Source: Terribium retamae
GTDB taxonomy: Bacteria; Pseudomonadota; Alphaproteobacteria; Rhizobiales; Rhizobiaceae
Assembly (NCBI RefSeq): GCF_022347545.1
Contig: NZ_JAKREW010000027.1
Location: 1 to 64,000, forward strand
Length of the DNA: 64,000 nucleotides
Direction: 5' to 3'
In this document: in pieces, positions 1-7,496 of the stretch
Layout: each line of letters opens with the position of its first letter
Numbering within the stretch: the first letter of the stretch is position 1
Notes under the pieces: generated by a model
The model's database searches: none
What the model was told of the DNA's origin: nothing
What the model saw: the letters and a program-made list of their open reading frames with translations, nothing else
Position numbers and translations under genes: made by a program

Positions 1-105
1 CCCGCGGGGGGGGGGGGGCCCACCCCCCCCCGGGCCCCCCGCGGCTAACCCCCCCCCCCCCCAACCCCCGGCGGGGCCCGGGGGCGGCGCCCCCGCGCCC
101 CCACG
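1..105. other. Low-complexity G/C homopolymer tract at contig edge
   Basis: Almost the whole stretch is runs of C or G with only a handful of A/T bases. The reading frame of the adjoining MATE gene turns into Gly/Pro/Arg-only codons here, which does not fit that family. It looks like sequencing or assembly error at the end of a contig rather than biological sequence. Confidence 0.7.
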
Positions 106-358
106 CCTGGGCGACCAGTCCGGTGGTTCCGGAACGCAGGAAGTTGAAGGTGGTGAAGACCACGTCGAATGCCAGCGCGCCGGCGGCAAGCCCGCCAAGC
201 AGCGCGGCATCGCCGAACTGGCCGACCACCGCGGTATCCACCAGGCCGAGCAGCGGCGTGGTGAGATAGGCAAGCGTCATCGGCACCGCGATGGCGAGCA
301 CCGAGCGGTTGGTGACGGAGAACGGCCGGCTTGCAGCCGCTGACGACGCCTGATCCAG
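1..358 (-). CDS. MATE-family (DinF-like) efflux transporter, N-terminal part
   Basis: The minus-strand frame from about 358 down to about 106 reads a typical DinF-type MATE N-terminus: a short polar lead, then LAIAVPMTLAYLTTPLLGL, a DTAVVGQFGD loop and TTFNFLRSGTTGLVAQ. Such proteins expel drugs or organic cations by Na+ or H+ antiport through the inner membrane. The gene runs off the window edge, and the last ~100 bases are corrupted by the G/C tract. The start is unusual: a strong GGGAGAG ribosome site lies just before an in-frame CTG at 358 (reading MDQASS), with no nearby ATG. A GTG further upstream is possible. It is divergent from the amidohydrolase gene. Confidence 0.75.
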   Translation of the reverse strand, partial: MDQASSAAASRPFSVTNRSVLAIAVPMTLAYLTTPLLGLVDTAVVGQFGDAALLGGLAAGALAFDVVFTTFNFLRSGTTGLVAQAWGRGGAAPGPRRGLGGGGVSRGGPGGGWAPPPPR

Positions 359-475
359 CCTTCTCTCCCAGGATGTCTTGAACGTGGGACCGATGTGGCC
401 CAATTTCACCCTGCCACGCAACTGACATTGCGGCCCGGGCAACCGAATTGTTGCCTTGGCCCCAGGTATCGCCGC

Positions 476-1372
476 TTGCCCCTGCAGATCGTCCACCATC
501 CCGACTATGACGCCGGCTTCGCCGTCAACCATCGGTTCCCGATGAGCAAATATCCGCTGCTGATGCAGGCGCTGATCGCGCGAGGACTGACGCAGGCGCT
601 GCATCAGCCGGCGCCGGCGGGGCCGCACTGGCTGAAGCTCGCCCATGACGGAACCTATGTCGATCAGGTCATCGACTGCGCCGTACCTGCCGGAATCGAA
701 CGCGAGATCGGCTTCCCGGTCGGCCCGCGCGTTTCGCTGCGCGCGCAGCTTGCGGCGGCCGGCACGGTGCTGGCCGCACGTCTGGCGCTCGAACATGGCA
801 TTTCCTGCAACGCCGCCGGCGGCAGCCACCATGCCAGGCGGGCGCAGGGCGCCGGCTTCTGCACCTTCAACGATGTCGCGGTCGCTGCGCTGACGCTGAT
901 CGAGGAAAATCTCGTCGGCAATGCACTCGTAGTCGATCTCGACGTGCATCAGGGCGACGGCACCGCCGATATCCTGCGCGAAGACGAGCGCGTCTTTACC
1001 TTCTCCATGCATGGCGAGCGAAACTATCCGGTGCGCAAGATCGCATCCGACCTCGACATCGGCCTGCCTGACGGCATGGGAGACAGAGCCTATCTGGAAC
1101 AGTTGGCCGATGTTCTGCCCCGGCTTTTAAGCCTGCGGCGCTGGGATCTCGTCTTCTACAATGCCGGCGTCGATGTCCATGCCGAAGACAAGCTCGGCCG
1201 GCTTTCGCTCAGCGATGCCGGCATCCGTGCCCGCGACCGGCTGGTGATCGAGACCATCCGGGCCCGCGGCGTGCCGCTGTGCGGCGTCATCGGCGGCGGC
1301 TATTCGACGGACGTGCCGACGCTCGCCGCGCGCCACGCCATCCTGTTCGAGGAGGCAGCGGTCGCGGCCTAA
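476..1372 (+). CDS. Histone deacetylase family protein (acetylpolyamine-amidohydrolase-like)
   Basis: 298 aa from a TTG start at 476, which gives the usual family N-terminus (MPLQIVHHPDYDAGF). The Zn-hydrolase hallmarks are present: GGSHHARR at ~116-123 with the paired active-site His, DLDVHQGDGT at ~154-163 with Asp and His zinc ligands, AGVDVH with the third ligand, and GGGYSTD near the C-terminus with the catalytic Tyr. Bacterial class members of this length remove acyl groups from small amides such as acetylpolyamines. The physiological substrate cannot be read from the sequence. Cytoplasmic, with no signal peptide. It stands alone, divergent from the MATE gene and convergent with the DUF6460 gene. 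Confidence 0.85.
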   Translation: MPLQIVHHPDYDAGFAVNHRFPMSKYPLLMQALIARGLTQALHQPAPAGPHWLKLAHDGTYVDQVIDCAVPAGIEREIGFPVGPRVSLRAQLAAAGTVLAARLALEHGISCNAAGGSHHARRAQGAGFCTFNDVAVAALTLIEENLVGNALVVDLDVHQGDGTADILREDERVFTFSMHGERNYPVRKIASDLDIGLPDGMGDRAYLEQLADVLPRLLSLRRWDLVFYNAGVDVHAEDKLGRLSLSDAGIRARDRLVIETIRARGVPLCGVIGGGYSTDVPTLAARHAILFEEAAVAA

Positions 1373-1403
1373 GCCAGTTCAGGGTGCCAGAAACACCCTG
1401 CCG

Positions 1404-1667
1404 TTATTTGCGATAGCTTGCCAGCCTGAGCAGGATGAAGGCCGGGATGACGATCGCCGCGCCGAGCAGGATATAGCCGACGAAACGGTCGACGGCCCGG
1501 AAGCCGAGATTCCACAGATCAACGAAGAAGTTGCGGATGCCATAGATCACGTCGAGCGGCGACCAGCCGAACGCGCTCATGACGATGCCGACAAGAAACG
1601 ACACAACGAGCAGTTTCAAAAGCACCTTGAGCGGCGTGTCGCCAAGAAAACGGGTCAATGCGGACAA
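1404..1667 (-). CDS. Small membrane protein, DUF6460-like
   Basis: 87 aa starting at TTG 1667, preceded by a good GGGAGAAGA ribosome site. It contains two hydrophobic segments (~14-34 and ~64-82) separated by an amphipathic loop with FFVDLWNLGFRAVDRF. It resembles small rhizobial inner-membrane proteins annotated DUF6460; the name is from memory of the family and the function is unknown. Single gene between the amidohydrolase and tRNA-Gly. Confidence 0.65.
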   Translation of the reverse strand: MSALTRFLGDTPLKVLLKLLVVSFLVGIVMSAFGWSPLDVIYGIRNFFVDLWNLGFRAVDRFVGYILLGAAIVIPAFILLRLASYRK

Positions 1668-1777
1668 GGCTCTTCTCCCTCGAAGTTCCTCAAGTCAGAT
1701 ACGCGCTCACAGCGCGCGCTTCAAGTTGCGGCTTTGTCGTTGCAGGGAGTGCTGGGGCCATGCTAACGAGGCGGCGC

Positions 1778-1851
1778 GCGGGTATGATGTAATGGTAGCC
1801 TGTCAGCTTCCCAAGCTGAACGCGCGGGTTCGATTCCCGCTACCCGCTCCA
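1778..1851 (+). tRNA. tRNA-Gly (anticodon CCC)
   Basis: Full cloverleaf. Acceptor stem GCGGGTA (1778-1784) pairs with TACCCGC (1841-1847), discriminator T, encoded CCA at 1849-1851. Anticodon arm TCAGC-TTCCCAA-GCTGA gives anticodon CCC. T-arm GCGGG-TTCGATT-CCCGC. tRNA 3' ends are common integration sites, and a small island with direct repeats begins just downstream, but no second copy of the tRNA 3' end was seen in the window. Confidence 0.95.
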
Positions 1852-1902
1852 GCTTGATTTACTGCGCCCCGCCACTATCCTCATCGTGGCTTCCCCATTT
1901 CG

Positions 1903-1921
1903 ACCCGGACGCCGGGTTTTT
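1903..1921 (+). terminator. Intrinsic terminator after tRNA-Gly
   Basis: ACCCGG (1903-1908), a 3-nt loop and CCGGGT (1912-1917), followed by a run of T. It sits about 50 nt past the tRNA 3' end and is a plausible rho-independent terminator. Confidence 0.65.
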
Positions 1922-1923
1922 GC

Positions 1924-2240
1924 ATGCCAACCAGAAGAGACTTCGACGGGCTCATGAGGGCCGTCTGCGTGGGCTATGGCTGCTGCGGAAGCCTGCAGGA
2001 CGGAGGCTTTAGCATGTCACCGACTTCTTTCCGGAGCGTGGAAAGGTAACGGCTGAACAGTTCGTTGACTGGCTTTTCCTGGCAGAAGGCGATCAAACGG
2101 ATCGCAGTCCGTTCGCGATGCTGATGCGCGAGAAAATCCGAAGCTGCTTCATTGGCTACATGGGCTCGGATGTCGTCAATGCTCGAAAGCTACACCATCT
2201 CAGAGACCAGGCGCTCAGGTCGCGTCCGAAACGGCGTTGA
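1924..2240 (+). pseudogene. Small rhizobial hypothetical gene, copy 1, frameshifted
   Basis: An ATG at 1924 opens MPTRRDFDGLMRAVCVGYGC, then GSLQDGGFS. At ~2012 one base appears to be missing, and the homologous reading continues in the next frame as HVTDFFPERGKVTAEQ, then FVDWLFLAEGDQTDRSPFAM and on to a TGA at 2238-2240. The rejoined product would be ~105 aa. Copy 2 (2967-3275) keeps the frame across the equivalent junction, which supports a deletion in copy 1. I recall similar short proteins in rhizobia (FVDWLFLA...GSDVV core), but their function is unknown. A sequencing error at 2012 is an alternative. Confidence 0.6.
2052..2191. repeat. 140-bp perfect direct repeat, copy 1
   Basis: These 140 bases are identical to 3081-3220. 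Similarity continues imperfectly on both sides (from ~2013 to ~2240). The pair brackets the orphan gene at 2298-2951 and lies inside the two copies of the small hypothetical gene. Confidence 0.95.
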
Positions 2241-2297
2241 GGAATCCTGCTCTTTGCGGGCGAAAATCGCGCATCGGGAATTGTTCCGCTCGATTAG

Positions 2298-2951
2298 CTA
2301 CGCGTTCAGCATTTCTCTTTTGATCAGATCGTCGATCGGATCGATTTCCAGATCGTCCCGCGCAATGACCATGATCTTTTCGTCATGGCCATTGTCTGCG
2401 GTGAAGTATCTCACGAGCATGAAGTCTCGATCGTTGCTCATGGTGTCGAGCACCTTGCGATAATCAATGCTAAATAATCCGCTGGCATCCGCAGCCCATC
2501 CTTGAGCTCTGATAGCAATGTCCGCGAGTGTGCTTCTCGACAGGACAATACAGGACTGCAGGTAGTTCTGTGCAATCATGAAAAGCCCCTCCTTGACAAA
2601 GCTCTCAACCGCGATGGTCGCCCAAAGTCGGCTTTTGTCTCCATCGAAAACGCTTTCCCCCTGTATTGTCGCGGCAACTGGCAACCCTGTGCCTCCGAGA
2701 ATACCTTTTCGTTTTCTGAAAGCCGAACGCGCCTCGACTGAATGGTTACAATAGAAAACGAATTGCGACAGGCCACTCAAACGCGAGAGCCCATCAACTA
2801 TTCTGGACGGTAATTCGGGCGGGTTTTCCGAGAGATCATATTGAGCTTCGGTTCGCAGATGCCAGATGTTCAGGTTGATTCCGAGCGGAATGTCGGCGCC
2901 CAAACGTGATGCTTTGACGGGAATGTTGCTGCCGCCGGGATAGGTCTTCAA
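2298..2951 (-). CDS. Orphan hypothetical protein inside the direct repeats
   Basis: 217 aa. The likely start is TTG 2951, with GGGAG upstream. I do not recognise the family. No signal peptide or membrane segment is visible. The C-terminal part, RDFMLVRYFTADNGHDEKIM and a run rich in Asp/Ile up to DDLIKREMLNA, looks like a folded soluble domain. Base composition is visibly more A/T-rich than the neighbouring genes, and the gene is bracketed by the 140-bp repeats on the opposite strand from the duplicated small gene. Both points suggest it was acquired or moved. A role in defence or in a mobile element is speculation. Confidence 0.55.
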   Translation of the reverse strand: MKTYPGGSNIPVKASRLGADIPLGINLNIWHLRTEAQYDLSENPPELPSRIVDGLSRLSGLSQFVFYCNHSVEARSAFRKRKGILGGTGLPVAATIQGESVFDGDKSRLWATIAVESFVKEGLFMIAQNYLQSCIVLSRSTLADIAIRAQGWAADASGLFSIDYRKVLDTMSNDRDFMLVRYFTADNGHDEKIMVIARDDLEIDPIDDLIKREMLNA

Positions 2952-2966
2952 TTTTCATCGCTCCCA

Positions 2967-3275
2967 GTGCAAACTCATCCAAAAAGAGATTATCGATCCC
3001 TGTCCTGTCATAAACATAGAATTGGTCTTGGCGGTTTTGTCCATGTCACCGGCTTCTTTCCGGAGAGAGGAACGGTAACAGCTGAACAGTTCGTTGACTG
3101 GCTTTTCCTGGCAGAAGGCGATCAAACGGATCGCAGTCCGTTCGCGATGCTGATGCGCGAGAAAATCCGAAGCTGCTTCATTGGCTACATGGGCTCGGAT
3201 GTCGTCAATGCTCGAAAGCTGCGCGATCTCAAAGAGAGCTGGCGTGCAGTGGCGCCCAAGTCGAAACGTCGTTGA
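2967..3275 (+). CDS. Small rhizobial hypothetical gene, copy 2 (N-terminus replaced)
   Basis: Reads GFVHVTGFFPERGTVTAEQF, then VDWLFLAEGDQTDRSPFAML, GYMGSDVVNARKLRDLKESW and a basic tail ending in SKRR. From residue ~25 on it matches copy 1, but the first part (from GTG 2967) differs from copy 1's MPTRRDFDGLMR lead, so the native N-terminus seems to have been lost at the repeat junction. No clear ribosome site precedes the GTG, so it may be a remnant rather than an expressed gene. Function unknown. Confidence 0.45.
   Translation: MQTHPKRDYRSLSCHKHRIGLGGFVHVTGFFPERGTVTAEQFVDWLFLAEGDQTDRSPFAMLMREKIRSCFIGYMGSDVVNARKLRDLKESWRAVAPKSKRR
3081..3220. repeat. 140-bp perfect direct repeat, copy 2
   Basis: Identical over its full length to 2052-2191, spacing about 1.03 kb. 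See the copy 1 entry for the context. Confidence 0.95.
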
Positions 3276-3416
3276 GCCTGCAGCGCAGTGATAGGTCGAG
3301 TTCATCTACGCCCCAAACTGCAATCGGCATCTGAGGCACCGTTGCCGGTGTGCACAGCCTGGGGCCGTGCACACCATTTGGAATCAGCGCGACGAAAACG
3401 AGTATCCCAGAGCTGA

Positions 3417-3896
3417 TCAGCCACCAAAACCGACGGTAACACCCTTGGATCGCCTGCAGGTTTCCATGGCGGATTTCAGTTTCGGGCTGTCGGTGACGGT
3501 GGCAAAGTCGAAGCGGCCTTCCTTGCTTGGGTCTGGAAAATCAGAGACGCCTTCGTCTCGCACACATTGCGCGAAGCCGAGCAACTTCGCCCGCCGTTCA
3601 GGGTCTGGGCGTTCCGATGCCCAGCCTTCCGGTGCAAGGTCGTTGCAGGCTGCGTGAGCTTTCCGAAAGGCAGGCGCAGACTGATCGTCGAGCCGCTGGC
3701 GAAGGAGGATGCGTCCTTCAGCGTCTGGATCGGGAAAGTCGGGAAAACCGTTCTTGCGCATACATTGCGCATAGGCTGCGGCTTTTTCTGTGTCCTTGGC
3801 ATCTGCCAGGCTTCCCCAGATGGACAGTGCGGTGATCATCGCCGCGCTCAAAAGCAACATTTTCGTGCCAGTGCGGTTTGTGAGGGTGTTCGGCAT
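3417..3896 (-). CDS. Secreted protein with duplicated AQCxRxxGxxDFPDP motif
   Basis: 159 aa with an N-terminal signal segment (basic start, hydrophobic ~14-27, cleavage near SLADAKD). The mature part holds two internal repeats: YAQCMRKNGFPDFPDPDAEG (~42-61) and FAQCVRDEGVSDFPDPSKEG (~113-132). Each is followed by a stretch with another Cys (AACNDLA, METCRRS), so four Cys could form two disulfides. Similar Cys/DFPDP motifs occur in exported proteins of actinobacteria near transport operons (recollection); function unknown. It is divergent from the response regulator at 4010 with ~110 bp between them, so it is a candidate target or sensor accessory of that two-component system. Confidence 0.7.
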   Translation of the reverse strand: MPNTLTNRTGTKMLLLSAAMITALSIWGSLADAKDTEKAAAYAQCMRKNGFPDFPDPDAEGRILLRQRLDDQSAPAFRKAHAACNDLAPEGWASERPDPERRAKLLGFAQCVRDEGVSDFPDPSKEGRFDFATVTDSPKLKSAMETCRRSKGVTVGFGG

Positions 3897-4009
3897 CGTA
3901 TTTCTCCAAAAAGGGTTGATGGAGATTTCAGCCTAGGGTGCCGAATGTTCTGGTGGCGTATGCGGTTTTCGATATGCGGACGATACATTCCCTTTGGTAT
4001 CGAGGTGTC

Positions 4010-4681
4010 ATGCGCGTTTTGATCGTCGAAGACGAACCCTATCTGGCCGGAGCCATCCGCGATGGTCTGCGGTTGGAAGCAATCGCTGCCGACATCGCCG
4101 GCGACGGCGACACGGCGCTGGAACTGCTCGGAATCAACGTCTACGACCTCGCCATCATCGATCGAGACATCCCCGGCCCTTCCGGCGACGAGGTTGCCAA
4201 AAGCATCGTCGCCTCAGCCAGCGGCATTCCGATCCTCATGCTGACTGCCGCAGCGCGCCTCGACGACAAGGCCTCGGGCTTCGAGATCGGCGCAGACGAT
4301 TATCTTACAAAGCCTTTCGAATTCCGGGAACTCGTGCTGAGGCTCCGGGCGCTCGACCGAAGACGGGCACGCAACAGGCCACCGGTGCGGGAGATCGCAG
4401 GGCTGCGCGTGGACCCATTCCGACGCGAGGTCTATCGTGACGGTCGCTACATCGCACTGACACGCAAGCAGTTCGCGGTTCTCGAGGTTCTTGTTGCCGC
4501 CGAAGGCGGTGTCGTCAGCGCCGAGGAATTGCTGGAGCGGGCGTGGGATGAGAATGCAGACCCATTCACCAATGCGGTGCGCATCACCGTCTCTGCGTTG
4601 CGCAAACGCCTCGGCCAGCCTTGGTTGATTGATACGGTGCTCGGCGTTGGCTACCGCATCAATGCGCAACGCGACAGCTAG
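4010..4681 (+). CDS. OmpR-family response regulator
   Basis: 223 aa from ATG 4010. The receiver domain (1-~115) has the acidic pair E7/D8, phospho-acceptor D51 (LAIIDRDIPG), T79 and K101 (YLTKPFE). The C-terminal winged helix (~125-220) includes LTRKQFAVLEVL and the recognition-helix region AVRITVSALRKRL, ending GVGYRI. It should bind DNA when phosphorylated by the kinase encoded 113 bp downstream on the same strand. Target genes are unknown; the divergent secreted DFPDP protein is the obvious local candidate. Confidence 0.92.
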   Translation: MRVLIVEDEPYLAGAIRDGLRLEAIAADIAGDGDTALELLGINVYDLAIIDRDIPGPSGDEVAKSIVASASGIPILMLTAAARLDDKASGFEIGADDYLTKPFEFRELVLRLRALDRRRARNRPPVREIAGLRVDPFRREVYRDGRYIALTRKQFAVLEVLVAAEGGVVSAEELLERAWDENADPFTNAVRITVSALRKRLGQPWLIDTVLGVGYRINAQRDS

Positions 4682-4682
4682 A

Positions 4683-4726
4683 GCAATTCCAGGAAAAGTG
4701 CGTAGCGGTTTTCCGTCCGGAATTGC
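4683..4726. repeat. Rhizobial palindromic intergenic element
   Basis: GCAATTCC (4683-4690) and GGAATTGC (4719-4726) form the outer arms, with AAAA/TTTT pairing further inside. Elements of this GAGCAATTCC...GGAATTGC type are scattered between genes in rhizobial genomes. Here it lies between the response-regulator and kinase genes and may form an mRNA hairpin. Confidence 0.7.
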
Positions 4727-4794
4727 GTAGAACAAGGATAGAGCGTCTCACCGTTTCGATGAAACGCGAGACGATCCAGCCCGGAGACGAAGCC

Positions 4795-5883
4795 ATGGAT
4801 CGAGCGCCCGGCTTGAGCGTACGCCTGAAACTCGCCTTGAGCTACGCCGCATTCCTTATGGTGGGCAGCGGCTTGCTGCTTGGCGTGGTTTGGGTTTTCC
4901 TGCTGCGGGGTTCATCTGTCAGCATATTCGTTCCCGCCCCTTCGAACCTTTTGCGTGCCTTCGACCCAACCAATTTCGGCCCGATCATATTCGGCCCGGC
5001 CGCAGTTGGCCTTGTGACATTCCTGCTGGTGTTCGGTTTGCTCGGAGGGTGGTTTCTCGCGGGGCGCATGATTGCCCCGCTGACACACATCACGCACGTA
5101 ACCCGTATGGTTGCGGAAGGGTCATTGTCACACCGGATAGGGTTGCGTGGCCGTCACGACGAATTCCGCGAACTCGCCGACGCATTCGACGCCATGCTTG
5201 CGCGCATTGAAGCACACGTCGCGGGACAACAAAGGTTTGCAGCCAATGCCTCCCACGAGTTGCGCACCCCGTTGGCCATCACGCAAACCCTTCTGGATGT
5301 TGCCCGCAACGATCCGAACCGCGACGCTGGTGAACTCGTGGAGCGCCTGCATGATGTGAATGCCCGGGCGATCGACCTCACCGAGGCGCTGCTTGTGCTC
5401 AGCCGTGCAGACCAGCGCGCATTCGCCAAAGCTCCGGTCGACCTGTCTCTCATTGCGGAAGAGGCCACCGAGGCACTCCTCCTTCTGGCCGAAAGACACG
5501 GCGTCGCGATGGAAACCTCCTGCGACGAGGCTCCCTGCGTCGGCTCACATACGTTGCTTCTGCAGATGGCGACAAACCTTGTGCATAACGCGATCGTGCA
5601 CAGCGGGCCAGAGGGGGCCACAGTCTGGGTCACGACCAGTGTTGGGCTCGGACATGTCTTGCTTGTCGTTGAAAATACGGGGGAAGAACTTTCCCCTCTC
5701 TCTGTTTCGACGCTTGTCGAGCCATTTCAGCGTGGAACCGGGCGCATTCAGACGAAGCACGCAGGTGTCGGCCTGGGTCTTGCGATCGTCAAAAGCATCA
5801 CCGAAGCTCATGACGGCACCCTGATCCTCGCATCTCGCCCTTCCGGAGGGCTACGTGTCGAGATCCAGTTCCCTGCAGCCTGA
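4795..5883 (+). CDS. Sensor histidine kinase, two-component partner
   Basis: 362 aa from ATG 4795, chosen because GGAGA sits 8 nt upstream; ATG 4759 is in frame but lacks this. Two membrane segments (~12-36 and ~64-90) enclose a short periplasmic loop of ~27 residues. Then follow a HAMP-like linker (~90-145), HisKA with NASHELRTPL (phospho-His H154), an N-box NLVHNAIVHS and a G-box GVGLGLAIV typical of HATPase_c. The small periplasmic loop suggests sensing within or near the membrane, or through a partner protein. It acts with the preceding OmpR-type regulator. Confidence 0.92.
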   Translation: MDRAPGLSVRLKLALSYAAFLMVGSGLLLGVVWVFLLRGSSVSIFVPAPSNLLRAFDPTNFGPIIFGPAAVGLVTFLLVFGLLGGWFLAGRMIAPLTHITHVTRMVAEGSLSHRIGLRGRHDEFRELADAFDAMLARIEAHVAGQQRFAANASHELRTPLAITQTLLDVARNDPNRDAGELVERLHDVNARAIDLTEALLVLSRADQRAFAKAPVDLSLIAEEATEALLLLAERHGVAMETSCDEAPCVGSHTLLLQMATNLVHNAIVHSGPEGATVWVTTSVGLGHVLLVVENTGEELSPLSVSTLVEPFQRGTGRIQTKHAGVGLGLAIVKSITEAHDGTLILASRPSGGLRVEIQFPAA

Positions 5884-5963
5884 CCCTTTCACATCATGGA
5901 AAAGTCGGGGCCGGCTTGCGCCAGCCCCGACCTCAGGAACTCAGCTGGTTCTGAGCCATCCTG

Positions 5964-6329
5964 TTACTGCCAATATGGATCGGCCTTGTAGTAGCTGTAG
6001 GAGGCGTCGCGCGCCTTCAAACCATCATCTTCCGTCAATTCGTCGACCGAATAGGAAGGTGCTGCCCGCAACTGTTCCTTGTCGTACGGGACAACATAGC
6101 CGTTCCTGTCCTCGTCGTAGTCGAGCGAGGCCCAGGGAATGGCGTGATATTTCTCGCCGATGCCGAGAAAACCGCCGAAACCGACGATTGCAAACATGAT
6201 GCCGTTCGAGGTCTTCTCGAGCATCACGTCCTCGATGTCGCCGATATGTTCGCCGGCTGTGTTGTAGACTTCCGTCCCAATGACCCGGCTGGCGCGGATG
6301 GCGTCGGTATGGCCTGTTGCAGTGGTCAT
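5964..6329 (-). CDS. PRC-barrel domain protein
   Basis: 121 aa from ATG 6329, with a textbook GGAGGTAATGAG ribosome site. The N-terminal ~75 residues are a PRC-barrel (RASRVIGTEVYNTAGEHIG, then DIEDVMLEK, VGFGGFLGIGEKYHAIPWAS), followed by an acidic and aromatic tail (SYSYYKADPYW). Stand-alone PRC-barrel proteins of this type are common in rhizobia and often stress-related; the exact role is unknown. Cytoplasmic, single gene. Confidence 0.85.
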   Translation of the reverse strand: MTTATGHTDAIRASRVIGTEVYNTAGEHIGDIEDVMLEKTSNGIMFAIVGFGGFLGIGEKYHAIPWASLDYDEDRNGYVVPYDKEQLRAAPSYSVDELTEDDGLKARDASYSYYKADPYWQ

Positions 6330-6418
6330 CTCATTACCTCCTTCTTCGAAAGGGATGCCCTCCAAAAGAAGCCTCCCGCGCATGCGTGGTTCCATTTTTT
6401 GATGGGTATCGAAATCGT

Positions 6419-7273
6419 CTAGGCAAGCGCGGCCCGAAACCGCCGCAGCTCGGCAATCAGTGCTTGCGGCGCCTCTTCGGGAGCATATTCACCCGAATGC
6501 GGCAGCGTCCCCGTTTCGAGCCGCTCGACCCCTGCCTGGCGAAGTCCTTCCGCATAATCATCGAGCCCCAGCACGCCCGGGTCGGCGTCGCCGCGCAAGT
6601 ACAGCACAGGGACCTGTATCGGTGCCGTCTGCGCGTTGCGCTCGGCATCTTTCTGCATGGCCCGGTACCAGTCGAAGCCTGCCTTCAGCGCTTCAGGCCG
6701 CGAGTAGCCACGCACATAGTGCTCACGGGCGTCCTCGGTCAGCCGATCCGGATTGCCTGCCATGATGTCGTAGAAAAAATCGAAATAGGCTCGCTCGCGC
6801 CCGGCAACAAGCCTCTCGGGCAAGCCCGGGACGTTGTGCAGGGCGAAATGGAAAATCCGCGGATCCGCAAGCACCTCCTCCCAGGGAGCGACACCGGGGA
6901 TCACGGTGTTCATCACGACCGCGCCTTGGATGCGGGCCGGATGATCGCGTGCGCAGGCGAACGCCACCATGCCGCCGACATCGTAGCCGGCCACGAGGAC
7001 GTCCTTGGCGCCAATCTGCTCGGCGGCGGTGAGGATGATATCGGCGAGAACATGTTTCTCGGCTGGCTGCGGCGAACCTTGCGAGCCACCCACACCGGGT
7101 AAATCGAACGCCAGGGCATATTGGTCCCGGCCCAGATCGCCCAGCACCTGTTCCCAGGCATAGCTGGTCTGTGGCCAACCATGCAGCAGCACCATGGCCG
7201 GCATTGACGGATCGCCCGCCTTGCGGACGGCAAGCTTCCAGTCTCCGACCTGGATGTGGGCAAGCTTGGTCAA
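6419..7273 (-). CDS. Alpha/beta hydrolase, epoxide-hydrolase-like
   Basis: 284 aa from TTG 7273, supported by an AAAGGAGG ribosome site 5 nt upstream. Signature elements are the oxyanion HGWPQTS (~31-37), nucleophile elbow AGYDVGG (~95-101) with Asp as nucleophile, a late acid in RGDADPGV and catalytic His in TLPHSGEYAPEEAP. The Asp nucleophile and HGWP point to the epoxide hydrolase/haloalkane dehalogenase branch rather than Ser esterases. Substrate unknown. It shares its strand with the PRC-barrel gene but is probably a separate unit. Confidence 0.82.
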   Translation of the reverse strand: MTKLAHIQVGDWKLAVRKAGDPSMPAMVLLHGWPQTSYAWEQVLGDLGRDQYALAFDLPGVGGSQGSPQPAEKHVLADIILTAAEQIGAKDVLVAGYDVGGMVAFACARDHPARIQGAVVMNTVIPGVAPWEEVLADPRIFHFALHNVPGLPERLVAGRERAYFDFFYDIMAGNPDRLTEDAREHYVRGYSRPEALKAGFDWYRAMQKDAERNAQTAPIQVPVLYLRGDADPGVLGLDDYAEGLRQAGVERLETGTLPHSGEYAPEEAPQALIAELRRFRAALA

Positions 7274-7371
7274 TGTGGCCTCCTTTCACCGGACGGATCA
7301 CGGTGGCGGTTGCTTCGCGCAGATTTGGACACTGGTTCGGGAACGCCAGGACGCGTGTTCGGTTGCGAGCA

Positions 7372-7436
7372 ATGTGAGTGGAGCCGACTTGCCAGGGATT
7401 TCGGCGAGCTGGCCCGCGCAAAAGTTCCACTCACAT
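7372..7436. promoter_or_regulatory. 11-bp inverted repeat upstream of hydrolase gene
   Basis: ATGTGAGTGGA (7372-7382) and TCCACTCACAT (7426-7436) are perfect reverse complements about 43 nt apart, in the 223-bp gap between the hydrolase and the YdcZ-type gene. It could be a pair of operator half-sites or a hairpin. Nothing else was recognised in this gap. Confidence 0.3.
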
Positions 7437-7496
7437 CTGCAAACCTGATCGAGCAGCACCTACGCCACTTGGAACGCGGTTTGGCATCTTCGCCCG

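Noticed and set aside
45..428. Long minus-strand open frame across the contig edge
   Set aside because: It is a shadow of the MATE frame plus the G/C artefact; composition is Arg/Gly/Pro-rich with no recognisable domain.
1778..3300. Integrated element with attL/attR at tRNA-Gly
   Set aside because: No second copy of the tRNA 3' end and no integrase were seen in the window, so a tRNA-targeted integration cannot be claimed.
2955..3305. Minus-strand open frame opposite small-gene copy 2
   Set aside because: The plus-strand reading matches the independent copy 1 and has protein-like composition; the minus frame does not extend over copy 1 in the same way.
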